64,000 nt of DNA from Streptomyces cynarae (GTDB lineage Bacteria > Actinomycetota > Actinomycetes > Streptomycetales > Streptomycetaceae), in assembly GCF_025642135.1 (NCBI RefSeq), contig NZ_CP106793.1, positions 4,096,001 to 4,160,000 on the forward strand. Direction: 5' to 3'. A program made the position numbers and the translations under genes. This document shows, piece by piece, positions 62,663 to 64,000 of this stretch. Within the stretch, counting starts at the first letter, position 1, and each line of letters opens with the position of its first letter. Below the pieces are notes generated by a model, which ran no database searches, was not told the origin of the DNA, and was given only the letters and a program-made list of their open reading frames with translations.

Positions 62663-63927
62663 CGTGTCCTCTCCCTCTGCCGGGTCAGGATCACCGCGGA
62701 CTGGAAGCCGCCGAACCCGCTGCCCACGGAGAGCACGCTGGTCAGCTTCCGCTCCCGGGCCACGCGCGGGACGTAGTCCAGGTCGCACTCCGGGTCGGGG
62801 GTCTCGTAGTTCGCGGTCGGCGGTACGGCCTGGCGGTCCAGGGCCAGTACGCAGGCCACGACCTCGATCGCGCCGATCGCCCCGAGGGAGTGCCCCACCA
62901 TGGACTTGATGGAGCTCATGGGCGTGTCGTACGCGTGGTGGCCCAGGGCTCGCTTCACGGCGGCGGTCTCGTGGCGGTCGTTCTGCCGGGTGCCGGAGCC
63001 GTGCGCGTTGACGTAGTCGATGGCCGAGCCGTCGAGGCGGGCGTGGTCGAGCGCCGTCTCGATGGCGCGGGCCATCTCCAGGCCCTCGCTGGTCAGTCCG
63101 GTCATGTGGTAGGCGTTGCCGAAGGTGGCGTAGCCGCTGAGCTCGCAGTACACCCGCGCGCCGCGGGCCCGGGCGTGTTCCAGCTCCTCCAGGACGAGCA
63201 CCGCGCCGCCCTCGCCCATGACGAACCCGTCACGGTTGTTGTCGAAGGGCCGTGAGGCGTGTGCGGGGTCGTCGTTGTTCGGGGACGTGGCCTTGATCGC
63301 GTCGAAGCAGGCCATGGTGATCGGGGAGATCGGCGAGTCGGAGGCGCCCGCGATGCAGACGTCGGCCCGGCCCTCCTCCACGGTGTGGAAGGCGTACCCC
63401 ACCGCGTCGAGCCCCGAGGTGCAGCCCGTGGAGACGGTCTGCACCGGACCAGAGGCGCCGAAACGTTCCGCCACCATCGAGGCCAGCGTGCTCGGCGAGA
63501 ACGCCCGGTGCAGGTGCGGACCCGCCTCCCGGTGGTCCACGTCCCAGCGCTGCCCGCGATGGCTGACCAGGACGTAGTCGTGCTCCAGCCGGGTGGTTCC
63601 GCCCACCGCGGTCCCCAGGGACACCCCGACCCGCCAGGGGTTCTCCCGGGCCAGGTCGAGGCCGGCGTCCCGTACGGCCTCCTCACCGGCGACCAGGGCG
63701 AACTGGATGTACCGGTCGGCACGTTCGATCTGCTCCGGCCCCAGCCCGCACGCCACCGGGTCGAAGTCGCACTCGGCGGCGATCCGCGAGCGCAGGCCGG
63801 TCGGGTCGAAGAAGGTGATGCCCCGCGTCGCGGTACGGCCGTTGGCGAGCAGATCCCAGAACGCCGGGACGCCGATGCCGCCCGGTGCCACGACGCCTAT
63901 GCCGGTGACCGCCACGCGCCGGGTCAT
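62659..63927 (-). CDS. Type II polyketide ketosynthase (KS-alpha), spore-pigment type
   Basis: 422 residues. The catalytic Cys is C169 in [14 protein letters not shown]; the His motifs are [12 protein letters not shown] and [17 protein letters not shown]. The N-terminus [19 protein letters not shown] and AECDFDP match KS-alpha of whiE-like spore-pigment clusters better, from memory, than antibiotic ones. It extends the acyl chain with the CLF and ACP. ATGA overlaps tie it to both the CLF and an upstream partial ORF. Confidence 0.95.
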   Translation of the reverse strand: MTRRVAVTGIGVVAPGGIGVPAFWDLLANGRTATRGITFFDPTGLRSRIAAECDFDPVACGLGPEQIERADRYIQFALVAGEEAVRDAGLDLARENPWRVGVSLGTAVGGTTRLEHDYVLVSHRGQRWDVDHREAGPHLHRAFSPSTLASMVAERFGASGPVQTVSTGCTSGLDAVGYAFHTVEEGRADVCIAGASDSPISPITMACFDAIKATSPNNDDPAHASRPFDNNRDGFVMGEGGAVLVLEELEHARARGARVYCELSGYATFGNAYHMTGLTSEGLEMARAIETALDHARLDGSAIDYVNAHGSGTRQNDRHETAAVKRALGHHAYDTPMSSIKSMVGHSLGAIGAIEVVACVLALDRQAVPPTANYETPDPECDLDYVPRVARERKLTSVLSVGSGFGGFQSAVILTRQRERTR

Positions 63928-64000
63928 GAACGGACCTGACCTCGGTCGGCCGGCCGGGCACCGCCCGCCCCGGCTCCTTCCGCGGCGACCGCGACGGCTT
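63924..64000 (-). CDS. C-terminus of a gene upstream of the KS (partial)
   Basis: A leftward frame from the right edge ends in [21 protein letters not shown] and stops at TGA overlapping the KS ATG (ATGA). Only about 25 residues are visible, so the family cannot be told. In whiE-type clusters a cupin or hydroxylase gene lies here and is coupled to the KS in the same way. Confidence 0.5.
   Translation of the reverse strand, partial: AVAVAAEGAGAGGARPADRGQVRS

Overview
The window is chromosomal DNA of a Streptomyces. GC content is very high, GTG starts are frequent, and the gene content is typical of the genus: a GAF-PAS-GGDEF protein of the CdgB type, the GlcNAc genes nagK and nagA with DasR-like operators, groEL2 under CIRCE, DUF3263, a TerD protein, an XPB-type helicase with its partner, mycothiol-type maleylpyruvate isomerase folds, and a type II polyketide cluster of the spore-pigment kind. 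From memory, most of the gene order (about 1 to 57 kb) runs like the S. coelicolor SCO43xx to SCO42xx core region. This was not checked by a search. No rRNA, tRNA, CRISPR array or complete insertion sequence was found.

Layout. 0 to 3.5 kb: partial cold-shock gene, small membrane protein, HAD phosphatase, an acidic low-complexity ORF, a HAAS-like membrane protein, then a 91-bp tandem array. 3.5 to 14 kb: helicase-associated protein and XPB helicase, a HelD/HelR-type RNA polymerase recycling ATPase, and a large secreted propeller protein with five nearly identical C-terminal repeats. 14 to 22 kb: cutC with a possible dre site, two mycothiol-fold genes, an HD protein, then the MurNAc recycling group (RpiR-type regulator, murQ, PTS EIIBC) with a MITE-like element after the regulator gene. 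22 to 28 kb: DedA, FUSC, carboxylesterase, MFS exporter with a doubled operator, Old Yellow Enzyme.

28 to 41.5 kb: groEL2 with two CIRCE sites, cold-shock protein, MoaD/ThiS carrier plus threonine synthase behind a SAM-I riboswitch, glucosyl-3-phosphoglycerate synthase, otsA and otsB, DUF3263, a sugar-binding lipoprotein divergent from nagK-nagA with two dre sites between them, and a PfkB sugar kinase. 41.5 to 57.8 kb: carbohydrate-binding membrane protein, cdgB, flavin reductase, acetyltransferases, ArfB, TerD, a quinone-oxidoreductase-like gene with a SoxR-box-like palindrome, pentapeptide protein, a 39-bp minisatellite, PP2C phosphatase, a large secreted propeller protein, an FAD oxidoreductase, a rhomboid-like protein and an APH(6)-type kinase. 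57.8 kb to the end: parallel beta-helix lipoprotein, O-methyltransferase, and, in the opposite direction, a whiE-like cluster of KS, CLF, ACP, aromatase/cyclase and cyclase that runs off the right edge.

Five genes (helicase-associated protein, mycothiol-fold protein, esterase N-terminus, otsB, nagK) are broken by single-base indels, mostly one lost G or C in a GC run. Because housekeeping genes are hit and the three shifts in one gene restore the frame, sequencing error is more likely than real decay.

Themes: amino-sugar and cell-wall sugar recovery (murQ/EIIBC, nagK/nagA, sugar-binding protein, dre sites), compatible solutes (gpgS, otsA/B), stress control (CIRCE, cold shock, SoxR-like box, TerD) and development (CdgB, spore-pigment-type PKS).
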